Of a stretch of 64,000 bases of DNA, positions 35,086-44,120 are shown piece by piece. Under the pieces are notes generated by a model. That model made no database searches and was not told the DNA's origin. It worked only from the letters and a program-made list of their open reading frames with translations. Source of the DNA: Bosea sp. 685. Lineage in GTDB: Bacteria > Pseudomonadota > Alphaproteobacteria > Rhizobiales > Beijerinckiaceae. Position 1 is the stretch's first letter; each line of letters opens with the position of its first letter. The translations under genes and the position numbers were made by a program. The stretch covers positions 5,892,501 through 5,956,500 of the forward strand of contig NZ_CP134779.1 in NCBI RefSeq assembly GCF_031884435.1, in the 5' to 3' direction.

Positions 35086-35091
35086 GCCGGC

Positions 35092-36585
35092 TCAGGCGAC
35101 GGAGGCGACGGGCCGGCGCACGGGCTGGCCGGGGCGCGCCGCCACCTCCATGACACCGTTGCCGATCACGGCATGCCCATTGACCAGGAGATGCTTCACG
35201 CCCTCGGCCGGGCGGTTCATCGCCGTGAATTCGGCCCGGTCGGTCAGCGTCTCGAAATCGAAGACGACGATATCGGCATCGGCGCCGCGCCGTAGCCGCC
35301 CCTTGTCGCGCATGGCGGGCGTGCTCGCCGCCAGGATCTGCGCCGGGATCAGCGTGCATTTGGCGATGCCGTCCAGCAGCGAAACCGCCTGGCGCTCCCG
35401 CACCCAGTGGCGCAGGAAGCGCGTGAAGGTTCCAGCCGAGCGCGGATGCGAGGTCGCGTCCTCGGGCAGGGGCCAGGCATCGCCGGTATAGATCGAGGCA
35501 TCCGGCAAGCTCCAGGGCATGGCGTCGGAGGCGATCGCGCCGCCGGGATAGAGCACGGAGAGATCGAGCATGCGGCGGTGCTGTTCGTTGTTCTCGGTGT
35601 CGAGGATGTGCCAGAGCACCAGCGTGGAGGGCTCCTCGGCTTGCGCCGCCAGGAGTTCCTGCCGGTCGCGGAAGCGGCGCCCATCGGCCACGCGCTGCAC
35701 GGAATCATAGCCGGTACCGTTGCGCGTCTCGAATTCGGGATCGCTGAAGAAGGCGGCCGCCAGCACGGTGGAGCCGGTGCCATAGGGATAGGCCTCGACC
35801 GTGATCGGCAGGCCCTGTGCCTGCGCCTTCATCACCAGCTCGGCGCAGCGGTCCACATCGGTTTTGCTGGAGCTGTTGAAATGGCAGATATGCATATGCG
35901 CGCCGGTCGCGCCGGCATAGCCGATCAGGCGGATATAGGCCTCGACCGCGCTTTTGGGATCGATGCGCGACATATAGGCGATGTGGGTGAATGTCGGCAC
36001 GCCCTGCGCCGCCGCGAGCTGGCAGACCGCCGTCAATTCCTGCACGCCGGCGCCCGGCGCATAGGCATTCAGAATGCCGATGCCGATGCCACCCTCGTCC
36101 AGGCCCTGCGCGATGCGCGCGATGATCCCGGCCTGCTCGCCGTCGCTGGCGATGTTGTCCATCCAGCGCGGGTCGCGCATGGCGCGGCCGAACGCCTCCA
36201 GGGACGATTCCTCGTTGATGCCGACCATGGCGCCGATCCGGGCGAAGGCCCAGTTGGTGGAGGCGCCATAGTTCAGGATCCGACCCTGCTCGGCCTGGCG
36301 CCGATACCAGGAGGCAACCGGCATCACGCCGGCTTCCAGATCGAGCGTCGTGGTGACGCCGTCGAAGGCCTGCATGCGGTCGGCGGGGATGGACTGGCCA
36401 TGCGCGTGCAGGTCGATGAAGCCGGGCGCCACGACCAGCCCCGTCGCGTCGATGACCCGCTCGGCCTCGCCGAGCCCGGTTCCAACAGCGGCGATCTTGC
36501 CGTCGAGCACCGCTATCTCGGCCACCGCATCGATCCCGCTTTCAGGATCCACCACCCGGCCGCCCCGGATCACCAAACCGCTCAT
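35092..36585 (-). CDS. N-acyl-D-amino-acid deacylase family amidohydrolase
   Basis: Soluble amidohydrolase of 497 residues of the D-aminoacylase/dihydroorotase-like superfamily. The metal motif is DLHAHGQS (after GLVVAPGF) and further ligand regions are HICHFNSSSKTD and SDAMPW. The family releases D-amino acids from N-acyl derivatives using zinc. The ATG at 36585 starts the family's usual LVIRGGRVVDPESG; an upstream open extension is rejected. Gene neighbours are the COG0523 GTPase downstream, which could supply metal, and a divergent family 5 binding protein that may bring in N-acyl amino acids or small peptides. Exact substrate unknown. Confidence 0.88.
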   Translation of the reverse strand: MSGLVIRGGRVVDPESGIDAVAEIAVLDGKIAAVGTGLGEAERVIDATGLVVAPGFIDLHAHGQSIPADRMQAFDGVTTTLDLEAGVMPVASWYRRQAEQGRILNYGASTNWAFARIGAMVGINEESSLEAFGRAMRDPRWMDNIASDGEQAGIIARIAQGLDEGGIGIGILNAYAPGAGVQELTAVCQLAAAQGVPTFTHIAYMSRIDPKSAVEAYIRLIGYAGATGAHMHICHFNSSSKTDVDRCAELVMKAQAQGLPITVEAYPYGTGSTVLAAAFFSDPEFETRNGTGYDSVQRVADGRRFRDRQELLAAQAEEPSTLVLWHILDTENNEQHRRMLDLSVLYPGGAIASDAMPWSLPDASIYTGDAWPLPEDATSHPRSAGTFTRFLRHWVRERQAVSLLDGIAKCTLIPAQILAASTPAMRDKGRLRRGADADIVVFDFETLTDRAEFTAMNRPAEGVKHLLVNGHAVIGNGVMEVAARPGQPVRRPVASVA

Positions 36586-36830
36586 ATCGCCGCTCCGCCT
36601 GCCAAAACCCTGCGCTTCGGGCCGGCGACGCATTCGACCGGCCATGGGCGAACAGGGCCGGCAGTAGAGGCAGATTCTCCGGCGGCCGCAATCGGCTGCG
36701 GCGCATGACATGGCCGCGGATTTGCTTTCGCATCGTGACGCAGCAGCGCTCACGCTGACGAGACTGGCCTCACAGCCAACAGTTCAGCCGCTTTGGGCAC
36801 ATGCCGCAGGAATCAGGAGCACAGATCAGC

Positions 36831-38423
36831 ATGAAACGCCGTCACTTCCTTCTGGGCGCAGGAGCCGCCCTGGCCGGCAGCCGCCTCACGGCTCCCAGCA
36901 TCGTCCGCGCGCAGGACGCCAAGGTGCTTCGCTTCGTGCCCCAGGCCGACCTGCCCAATCTCGACGCCGTCGCCGGCACGCAGCTCGTGGTTCGCAATGC
37001 GAGCCTGCTGGTTTTCGACATGCTCTACGGCATCGGCGCCGACCTCACCCCGAAGCCGCAGATGTGCGAGGGCCATGAGGTCTCGGCCGACGGCAAGGTT
37101 TGGACGCTGAAGCTGCGTGCCGGGCTGAAGTTCCACGATGGCGAGCCGGTGCTGACCAGGGACGTCATCGCCAGCATCAACCGCTGGATGCCGCGCGACG
37201 GCATGGGACAGATGATCCAGTCACGCCTGGATGCGCTGGAGGCGGTCGATGACCGCAGCTTCCGCTTCCGCCTGAAAGCGCCGTTCCCGAAGCTGCTTTA
37301 CGCACTCGGCAAGAGCAACACGCCGCTCCTGGTGATCATGCCGGAGCGGATCGCCAGGACCGACCCCTTTACCCAGATCAAGGAATATATCGGCTCCGGC
37401 CCGATGGCCTTCAAGCGCGACGAATGGGTCTCAGGCTCCCGCGCCATCTTCCAGCGCTTTGCCGGCTATCAACCCCGGCCGGAGAAGAGCGACTGGCTCG
37501 CCGGCGGCAAGGTCATGAAGGTCGACCGCGTGGAATGGATGACCATGCCAGACCCCGGCACGGCCGCGAGCGCGCTCCAGAACGGCGAGATCGACTGGTG
37601 GGAAAACCCCATCGCCGATCTCGTTCCGCTGCTCGCCAAGAACCGCGCCATCAAGGTCGGCATCGCCGATCCGCTGGGCAATGTCGGCGCCATGCGCATC
37701 AACCACCTGCTGCCGCCCTTCAACAACAAACTCTGCCGCCAGGCGCTGCAATGGGCCGTCAGCCAGGCCGACTACATGCAGGCCATCGTCGGCGAGGACA
37801 CCGCGCTGTGGAAGGAGATGCCGAGCTTCTTTACGCCCGGCACGCCGCTCTACAGCGAGGCCGGCGCCGAGCGCCTGAAGGGCCCGCGCCAATACGACAA
37901 GGCGAAGGAGCTCCTGAAGCAGGGCGGCTACAACGGCGAGAAGGTGGTGATGCTGGTCGCCGCTGATGTGCCGATCACCAAGGCCCAGGGCGACGTCACC
38001 GCCGACATGCTCGGCCGCATCGGCGTCAATGTCGACTACCAGTCGCTGGACTGGGGCACGGTCGGCTCCCGCCGCACCAGCAAGAAAGCGGTCACCGAGG
38101 GCGGCTGGAACATCTTCTTCAGCTGGCATTCCGGCGTCGATTGCATCAACCCCGCCCCTTACAAGGGCGTCAGCGCCAGCGGCGACAAGGCCTGGTTCGG
38201 CTGGCCAAGCAATGACGAGGTCGAGCAGAACATCGCCACCTGGTACGATGCGCCCGACCTCGCCGCCGAGAAGAAGGCGATCGACGCCGTCAATCGCGCC
38301 GGCATGGACGATGTCACCTTCGTGCCGACCGGCTTCTTCCTCGGCCATTCCGCCTGGCGCAATGCGCTCTCGGGCGTGGCGCAGGCGCCGTTTCCGCTGT
38401 TCTGGGACGTCAGCAAGGGCTGA
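36831..38423 (+). CDS. ABC transporter substrate-binding protein, family 5 (orphan)
   Basis: Exported solute-binding protein of 530 residues. The N-terminus MKRRHFLLGAGAALAGS is a twin-arginine signal, cleaved near residue 29 (VRAQ). Family 5 features include LRAGLKFHDGEPVLTRDVIASINRW (key part) and INHLLPPFNNKLCRQALQWAV. It resembles the 12958 protein. An open extension to 36801 is not supported. No permease or ATPase genes adjoin. The divergent N-acyl-D-amino-acid deacylase suggests an acylated amino acid or peptide ligand. Confidence 0.9.
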   Translation: MKRRHFLLGAGAALAGSRLTAPSIVRAQDAKVLRFVPQADLPNLDAVAGTQLVVRNASLLVFDMLYGIGADLTPKPQMCEGHEVSADGKVWTLKLRAGLKFHDGEPVLTRDVIASINRWMPRDGMGQMIQSRLDALEAVDDRSFRFRLKAPFPKLLYALGKSNTPLLVIMPERIARTDPFTQIKEYIGSGPMAFKRDEWVSGSRAIFQRFAGYQPRPEKSDWLAGGKVMKVDRVEWMTMPDPGTAASALQNGEIDWWENPIADLVPLLAKNRAIKVGIADPLGNVGAMRINHLLPPFNNKLCRQALQWAVSQADYMQAIVGEDTALWKEMPSFFTPGTPLYSEAGAERLKGPRQYDKAKELLKQGGYNGEKVVMLVAADVPITKAQGDVTADMLGRIGVNVDYQSLDWGTVGSRRTSKKAVTEGGWNIFFSWHSGVDCINPAPYKGVSASGDKAWFGWPSNDEVEQNIATWYDAPDLAAEKKAIDAVNRAGMDDVTFVPTGFFLGHSAWRNALSGVAQAPFPLFWDVSKG

Positions 38424-38446
38424 GCGGACCGTCTCGCCAGATGTCT

Positions 38447-38489
38447 GTTCCGGAACCGCGATCTCGTGTCCGCGGTCTCCGGAATGGAC
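38447..38489. terminator. Hairpin after the binding-protein gene
   Basis: TCCGGAACCGCG (38449-38460) and CGCGGTCTCCGGA (38471-38483) pair imperfectly around a 10-base loop, 25 bases after the stop codon. No T run follows, so this is a weak terminator call. Confidence 0.35.
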
Positions 38490-38669
38490 GCCTCTGCAAC
38501 GCGAGGCAGCGGCTTCCGTTCAGGCAACGCTGTCCGCGTCTTGCCGATAGCCAAAGCTTTGAAAACGGCCATGGCGTTGCCTGCCTGCGCTGGCGCGAAT
38601 AGGCCTCGTGATGTCATCGATCACGCAAGCCATTCCTATCTCCCCTGACCTGACGGGCTGACCCAAGCG

Positions 38670-39929
38670 ATGTCTTCAGACGAGGCACGGCCGGCGGCCG
38701 ACAGTTCCGATGCTCCGCCGCAATGGATCTCGGCGCTCGTGACCATGACCGCCGTCCAGGCGGCAACCGCGTTCCTGACACGCATCCCGCCGACGCTCGC
38801 GCCGGCCTTCACGGCGGAAAGGGGCTGGTCGGATGCGATCATCGGCTATCTGGCGAGCCTGGGCACGCTCGGCTCGATCATCTTCCTGACGCTCGGCGCT
38901 CCGATGCTGCGCCGGCTGGGCTCGGTACGCGCGCTGCAATGCGGGCTCTGCCTCGGCGTCATCGGATTGCTGCTGCTCCTGCCGCCGTTCTGGCCGGCGG
39001 CCGCCGCGGCCTCCCTGCTGATCGGGCTCGGCTACGGCCCGTCCTCGCCGGCGGGCAATGATGTGCTGCACCGGACAGCGCCCGCGCGCCACCGCGCGAT
39101 GATCTTCTCGATCAAGCAGGCCGGCGTGCCGGCGGGCGGCATCGTCGCCGGCCTGATCCTGCCGCCGGTCGTGGAAGCCTTCGGCTGGCGCGCCTCGCTG
39201 CTGGTATCGGCTGTTCTGGTCATGCTCGTGCTTCTCGCCGTGCAGCCCATGCGCGAAAGGCTGGACGCCGCCAGGACGCGCGACCAGGCGGTGACGCTGC
39301 GGGCCTTCCTGTCACCGGCCAATATCCGGGCGCCGCTTGCGGCGCTGACCAGCTCGGCCTCCATCGTCAGGCTCGCCATGGCCGGGGCCTGTCTCGCGCT
39401 CGGCCAGGGCATCTGGTTTGCCTATCTGATGACGTTCTCGGTCTCCGCCATGGGGCATGATCTCCGCGCAGCCGGCATCGCCTTCGCGATCATGCAGGCG
39501 AGCAGCGTCGTCGGCCGCATGCTGCTCGGCTGGCTGGCGGACCGGCTCGGTTCGCCGCGGCAGCTTCTCGGATTGATGGGGCTGGCCTCCGGCCTGACCT
39601 CGCTCGCCATGGCCTTCGCCGGGCCGGAATGGTCCTACGGGCTGTTCTGCACGCTCGCAGTGGTGGCGGGCGTCACCGTGTCGAGCTGGAACGGCGTCCA
39701 GTTGTCGGAGGTCGCCCGGGCCTGCCCGCCTCATCTCGTCAGGGAAGCCTCCGCCGGTGCGACCTTGATCATCTTTCTGGGCTATGTCGTGGGCCCATCC
39801 GTCTTCGCGGTTCTGCTGATGCTCACGCATCGTTTCGATATCGGCTTCCTCCTCTGCGCCCTCTTCGGCGTCATCTGCTTCGCAATCATGCCGCGTCGCG
39901 CTTCGAGCCCGCCTGGCGGCCACGGCTAG
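38670..39929 (+). CDS. MFS transporter
   Basis: Major-facilitator transporter of 419 residues with about 12 hydrophobic helices arranged as two six-helix halves. The first half has a short Gly/Pro-rich loop (RIPPTLAPAFTAERGWSDAIIGYL) and the half-linking loop lies near residues 200-225. The start has a poor ribosome site. It precedes a LysR gene by 98 bases in the same direction. Substrate cannot be assigned; uptake or efflux of a small organic acid is typical of the group. Confidence 0.88.
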   Translation: MSSDEARPAADSSDAPPQWISALVTMTAVQAATAFLTRIPPTLAPAFTAERGWSDAIIGYLASLGTLGSIIFLTLGAPMLRRLGSVRALQCGLCLGVIGLLLLLPPFWPAAAAASLLIGLGYGPSSPAGNDVLHRTAPARHRAMIFSIKQAGVPAGGIVAGLILPPVVEAFGWRASLLVSAVLVMLVLLAVQPMRERLDAARTRDQAVTLRAFLSPANIRAPLAALTSSASIVRLAMAGACLALGQGIWFAYLMTFSVSAMGHDLRAAGIAFAIMQASSVVGRMLLGWLADRLGSPRQLLGLMGLASGLTSLAMAFAGPEWSYGLFCTLAVVAGVTVSSWNGVQLSEVARACPPHLVREASAGATLIIFLGYVVGPSVFAVLLMLTHRFDIGFLLCALFGVICFAIMPRRASSPPGGHG

Positions 39930-40027
39930 GCTCAAGTAACCCGCTCTCCTGTTCTCGATGGTCAGCGTCTGGCTCCGGGAGAACCCTGAGCCTAGATTGC
40001 GGCTCGATCACATTGGAGTTGGCTGCG

Positions 40028-40933
40028 ATGAGGATGGACGTCCTGGGCCTGCAGGCTTTCGTCAGCATTGCCGAACGCGGCAGCTTCCGGGCGGCAGCCT
40101 CGCATCTCAACCTGTCGCAGACCGCGCTCAGCCATCGCATCCGCAAGCTCGAGGAATCGCTTGCGACGCCGCTCCTGCTGCGCACGACCCGGCAGGTCTC
40201 GCTCACCCCCGCCGGCCTCGCTTTGCTGCCGCGGGCGCGGAAGATCTTCGAGGAGCTCGGCTCCGCGATCGACGAAGTCCGGGCCGATGCGAAGGACAGC
40301 GGCGAGCAGGTCGTCATGGGGTGCCTGCCAACGGTGGCGATGCATTGCATGCCAGGCGTGATCGCCGAATTCGAGAAGCGCTATGACGGCTTCCGGGTCA
40401 GGGTCCATGACAATTCGGCCTCCGAGATCGCCAGCAAGGTGCAGTCGGGCGAGGCGGAGTTCGGCGTGACCATCGTCGCGGCCAATCGCTGGGACCTCGA
40501 GCTCAAGCCGGTGGTCAAGGAGCCCTTCCTGCTCGTCTGCCATAGCAGCATGCCCCTCGCCCAGTCCGAATCCCTGACCTGGGCGCAATTGCAGGGGCTG
40601 CCGCTGGTGCGGATCAGCGCCGAGACCGGCAACCGCATCCTGATCGACGATGCGCTCGGATCGCGCCGCGAGACGCTCACCTGGCGCTATGAGGTGCAGC
40701 GCGTCATCACCGCCGTCAGCCTGGTTCGCTCGGCCATCGGCTATGCGATCGTGCCGCAGCTCGCACTCGACATCGTCGATGCCGGCGAGCTCGTCGCGAT
40801 TCCGCTGCGCTCGCCCACGGTCACGCGCACGCTCGGCATCATCACCCGCAAGAACCTGCCGTTGAAGCCGCCCGCCCGCTATCTCCTGAAGCTGATCAGC
40901 GAGGCCCTCAAACGCAGCGTCTCGGCGCGGTGA
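40028..40933 (+). CDS. LysR-family transcriptional regulator
   Basis: Regulator of 301 residues: N-terminal winged helix (about 3-62; SFRAAASHLNLSQTALSHRI) and an effector-binding domain (about 90-295; GCLPTVAMHCMPGVIAEFE). An open frame continues far upstream inside the MFS gene, but the conserved start is the ATG at 40028. It lies between the MFS gene and the oxalomesaconate cluster on the same strand; LysR proteins often control such aromatic pathways, so it is the likely regulator of 41051-51085. Confidence 0.9.
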   Translation: MRMDVLGLQAFVSIAERGSFRAAASHLNLSQTALSHRIRKLEESLATPLLLRTTRQVSLTPAGLALLPRARKIFEELGSAIDEVRADAKDSGEQVVMGCLPTVAMHCMPGVIAEFEKRYDGFRVRVHDNSASEIASKVQSGEAEFGVTIVAANRWDLELKPVVKEPFLLVCHSSMPLAQSESLTWAQLQGLPLVRISAETGNRILIDDALGSRRETLTWRYEVQRVITAVSLVRSAIGYAIVPQLALDIVDAGELVAIPLRSPTVTRTLGIITRKNLPLKPPARYLLKLISEALKRSVSAR

Positions 40934-41050
40934 CCGCCATCATTGCTGCATGAAAATCATCAATCGCTGCAAAGTGATCATTTGAAGTAAGAATAGCCTG
41001 GCCCCAGGCTTGTCGCGGGACATGGAAACGCACAAGCAAGGGGTCGACGG

Positions 41051-41872
41051 ATGGCTGAAGCCACACCGGCAACGATCGCATTCATCGGATTTGGCGAGGT
41101 CGGGCAGACCTTCTCGCACGGCCTGCTCGCCAGCGGCCGCGTGCGCATTCGCGCCTATGACGTGCTGTTCGGATCAGGAGCGGGACACAAGCTCGAGACG
41201 GCGGCGAGCACTATTGGCGTCGCGACGGCGGCCTCGCTTGAAGAGGCCTGCGCCGGCGCCGACATCCTGTTCTCGGCCGTGACCGCCGACAAGGCGGAAG
41301 CGGTCGCGACCCAGGCCGCGCTGTGGCTGAAGCCCGGCCAGGTCGTCGTCGACGTCAACTCGGCCGCACCATCGACCAAGCAGCGCGCGGCGAAGGCCGT
41401 CGAGGCCGGCGGAGCGGATTATGTCGAGGGCGCCGTCATGGCGCCCGTGCTCAAGCCCGGCATCAAGGTGCCGATCCTGGCCGGCGGCCCGCTTGCCGAG
41501 CCGATTTCGGCCTCGCTCAACAACCTGGGCATGAACCTGACGCCCGTCTCGGAGGTCCATGGCCGCGCCTCGGCGATGAAGCTGTGCCGCAGCATCATGA
41601 TCAAGGGCCTGGAAGCGCTGATGGTCGATTGCACGGCAGCCAGCGAAGCCTGGGATGTGAAGGACGCGGTCTTCGCGAGCCTCCACGCGACATTCCCCTC
41701 GATCGATTTTCACGCGCTGTCTGCCGACATGCGCGAGCGCGTCGCGACCCATGGCGTCCGTCGGGCAGCGGAAATGCGTGAAGCCGCCGAGATGCTCGCC
41801 GCGCTCGGGTTGGATCCCGAACTCGCCCGCGCCGTCGCCGACAGCCAGCAGCGGGGTGCCCGTCGCAGCTAG
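41051..41872 (+). CDS. NAD(P)-dependent dehydrogenase, DUF1932 type
   Basis: Protein of 273 residues related to 3-hydroxyisobutyrate and 6-phosphogluconate dehydrogenases. The Rossmann motif IGFGEVG is at about 12-18; the central NSAAPSTKQRAA and the Lys-containing helix MKLCRSIMIKG match the family's catalytic region, and the last 70 residues match the DUF1932 helical domain. It is the first enzyme gene of the galD-galB-galC cluster. The substrate is unknown; an aromatic-pathway hydroxy acid or aldehyde is only a guess. Confidence 0.82.
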   Translation: MAEATPATIAFIGFGEVGQTFSHGLLASGRVRIRAYDVLFGSGAGHKLETAASTIGVATAASLEEACAGADILFSAVTADKAEAVATQAALWLKPGQVVVDVNSAAPSTKQRAAKAVEAGGADYVEGAVMAPVLKPGIKVPILAGGPLAEPISASLNNLGMNLTPVSEVHGRASAMKLCRSIMIKGLEALMVDCTAASEAWDVKDAVFASLHATFPSIDFHALSADMRERVATHGVRRAAEMREAAEMLAALGLDPELARAVADSQQRGARRS

Positions 41873-41922
41873 CCGGAGGCTCCACCAACCAACTCAAAAA
41901 CAAAACAAGAGGGAAACGCACC

Positions 41923-43101
41923 ATGTCGCTCAATCGCCGTTCGCTGCTCGCAGGAGCGAGCCTTTCGATGGTTGCCGCCGCCGCGCCGCGCGCTTTCGCG
42001 CAGGCCGACACGATCAAGATCGGGCTCATCGCGCCGATGACCGGGCCCTTCACCTCGACGGGGCGCATGCTCGATGCCGGCACGCGGCTCTATATGCGGC
42101 AGAAGGGCGAGACGGTCGCCGGCAAGCGCATCCAGCTCATCCTGCGCGACGACACCGGCGTCGCCGATGTGACTCGCCGCATTGCCCAGGAGATGGTCGC
42201 CAATGACGGCGTCCATGTGCTGGCGGGCTTTGGCCTGACGCCGCTGGCGCTGGCCGTCGCGCCGCTCGCGACGCAGGCAAAGGTGCCCCAGATCGTGATG
42301 ATGTCGGCGACCTCCGTGGTCACCGAGCGCTCGCCCTTCATCATCCGCACCGCCTTCACCCAGGCCCAGACCACGGTTCCGCTGGCCGAATGGGCCTATG
42401 CCAATGGCGTGCGCAAGGTGGTGAGCCTCGTCGCCGACTATGCGCCCGGCATCGATGCGGAAGCCGGCTTCAACAACCGCTTCAAGGCGCTCGGCGGCGA
42501 CATCGCCCAAACCATCCGCGCGCCGCTCGCCAACCGCGACTTCGCGCCCTTCCTGCAGCGCGCCGCCGACGCCAAGCCCGATGCGCTCTTCGTCTTCGTT
42601 CCGACCGGGCTGGGTGCTGCGCTGATGAAGCAGTTCGTCGAGCGCGGCCTCGACAAGGCCGGTATCCGCGTCCTCGGCGAAGGCAGCGTCACCGAGGACG
42701 ACATCATCACGCAGATGGACGATTCCGTACTCGGCATGGTGACCTCGCACCACTACTCCGCCGCCCATCCCGGGCCTGAGAACGAAGCCTTCTGCAAGGC
42801 TTTCCGGGCGGACGCCGGCACGCGGCCCAACCACATCGCCGTCCACGCCTATGACGGCATGCACCTGATCTACGAGGCCCTGAAGAAGACCGGCGGCGCG
42901 ACCAGTGGCGAAGCCCTCGTCGAGGCGATGAAGGGCCTCTCCTGGCAGAGCCCGCGCGGCCCCCTGAGCATCGACCCCGAAACCCGCGAGCCGATCCAGA
43001 ACATCTACATCCGGCGCGTCGAGCGGGTGAATGGCGAGCTCTTCAATGTCGAGTTCGCGACGGTGCCCAACGTCAAGGACCCCGCGAAGGTCAAGGCCTG
43101 A
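41923..43101 (+). CDS. Branched-chain-type ABC substrate-binding protein (LivK-like)
   Basis: Exported binding protein of 392 residues. The signal NRRSLLAGASLSMVAAAAP is of twin-arginine type, cleaved near residue 27 (AFAQ). The mature part starts IKIGLIAPMTGPFTSTG, the standard family pattern. Ribosome site AAGAGGGAAA. With the permeases and ATPases at 46679-50033 it makes a complete importer, interrupted by the enzyme genes. In aromatic-pathway islands such binders often take aromatic acids rather than leucine, which is inference. Confidence 0.9.
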   Translation: MSLNRRSLLAGASLSMVAAAAPRAFAQADTIKIGLIAPMTGPFTSTGRMLDAGTRLYMRQKGETVAGKRIQLILRDDTGVADVTRRIAQEMVANDGVHVLAGFGLTPLALAVAPLATQAKVPQIVMMSATSVVTERSPFIIRTAFTQAQTTVPLAEWAYANGVRKVVSLVADYAPGIDAEAGFNNRFKALGGDIAQTIRAPLANRDFAPFLQRAADAKPDALFVFVPTGLGAALMKQFVERGLDKAGIRVLGEGSVTEDDIITQMDDSVLGMVTSHHYSAAHPGPENEAFCKAFRADAGTRPNHIAVHAYDGMHLIYEALKKTGGATSGEALVEAMKGLSWQSPRGPLSIDPETREPIQNIYIRRVERVNGELFNVEFATVPNVKDPAKVKA

Positions 43102-43132
43102 GCGGTCGGCGCCGGCACGGAGGGACAGGATC

Positions 43133-44116
43133 ATGATCAACCGACGCAGCGTTCTGGCCGGGCTCGGCCTTGGCGGCTTCTGCAACTCAGGGCAGCTGAT
43201 GGCGCAATCGCCCTGGCCATCGCAGATCATCAGGCTCGTCGTGCCGTTCACGCCCGGCGGCAGCACGGATGTGCTGGCGCGCCTGATCGCCAACAAGCTC
43301 GAGCGCACGATCCCGGGCAAGGGCTTCGTGATCGAGAACCGTCCGGGCGCGGGCGGCATGAACGCCGCCGGCCAGGTCGCGAAGGCGGAAGCCGACGGAT
43401 ACACGCTGATGATGGGCCATATCGGCACGCTGGCCTTCTCGCCCTCGCTCTATCCCAACGTGCCCTACGACCCGGTCAAGGATTTCCAGCCGGTCGCGCT
43501 GGTCGCGATGCTGCCCAATGTGCTGGCGATCAATCCCAAGCTCCCGGTGAACAGCTTCCAGGAGTTCGTTGCCTATGCGAAGGCCAATCCCGGCAAGCTG
43601 AACTACAGCTCCGGCGGCCAGGGCAGCGCCGCTCATATCGCCGGCGCCTATCTCTGCTTCCGCGCGGGGATCGAGGCGGTGCATGTGCCCTATCGCGGCA
43701 CCGCTCCCTCCGTGAACGATCTCGTCGCCGGCTCGGTCGATTTCACGCTGACGGGCGGGCCGGCGGTGCTGCCCCTCGCGGAAGGCGGCCAGTTGAAGGT
43801 TCTGGCCGTCGCCAATCGCGACCGCGTCCCCTTCGCCCCGAACCTGCCCACCATCGCGGAGAGCGGCCTGCCCGGTTTCGAGGCGGTCCAGTGGTATGGC
43901 GTCGTCGCGCCGCGGCGCACGCCGATGGAGATCGTCGCCCGGCTCAACCGCGAGATCAACGTCCTGCTCGGCGAACCGGAATTCTCCGCCGCGCTCATCC
44001 GCGACGGTGCGATCGCCCGGCCGGAAACGCCCGACGGCTTCGGCAAGCTGATCGCGTCCGAGCTCGTGCTGTGGCGCGACGTCATCACCAAAGCCCACAT
44101 CACGGCCGGAGGTTGA
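43133..44116 (+). CDS. TctC/Bug-family solute-binding protein (orphan)
   Basis: Exported protein of 327 residues with an N-terminal RR-containing signal (INRRSVLAGLGLGG). The Bug pattern is clear: IRLVVPFTPGGSTDVLAR, IENRPGAGGMNAA and HVPYRGTAPSVNDLVAG. By family these bind carboxylates for tripartite tricarboxylate transporters or act as sensors. No TctA/TctB genes are present, so it is an orphan, as many Bug proteins are. ATG at 43133 lies eight bases after GGAGGG. It directly precedes galD. Confidence 0.9.
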   Translation: MINRRSVLAGLGLGGFCNSGQLMAQSPWPSQIIRLVVPFTPGGSTDVLARLIANKLERTIPGKGFVIENRPGAGGMNAAGQVAKAEADGYTLMMGHIGTLAFSPSLYPNVPYDPVKDFQPVALVAMLPNVLAINPKLPVNSFQEFVAYAKANPGKLNYSSGGQGSAAHIAGAYLCFRAGIEAVHVPYRGTAPSVNDLVAGSVDFTLTGGPAVLPLAEGGQLKVLAVANRDRVPFAPNLPTIAESGLPGFEAVQWYGVVAPRRTPMEIVARLNREINVLLGEPEFSAALIRDGAIARPETPDGFGKLIASELVLWRDVITKAHITAGG

Positions 44117-44120
44117 AGCG

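Noticed and set aside
39629-40027. N-terminal extension of the LysR gene into the MFS gene
   Set aside because: The extension is the out-of-frame shadow of the MFS C-terminus; the LysR helix-turn-helix begins right after the ATG at 40028.
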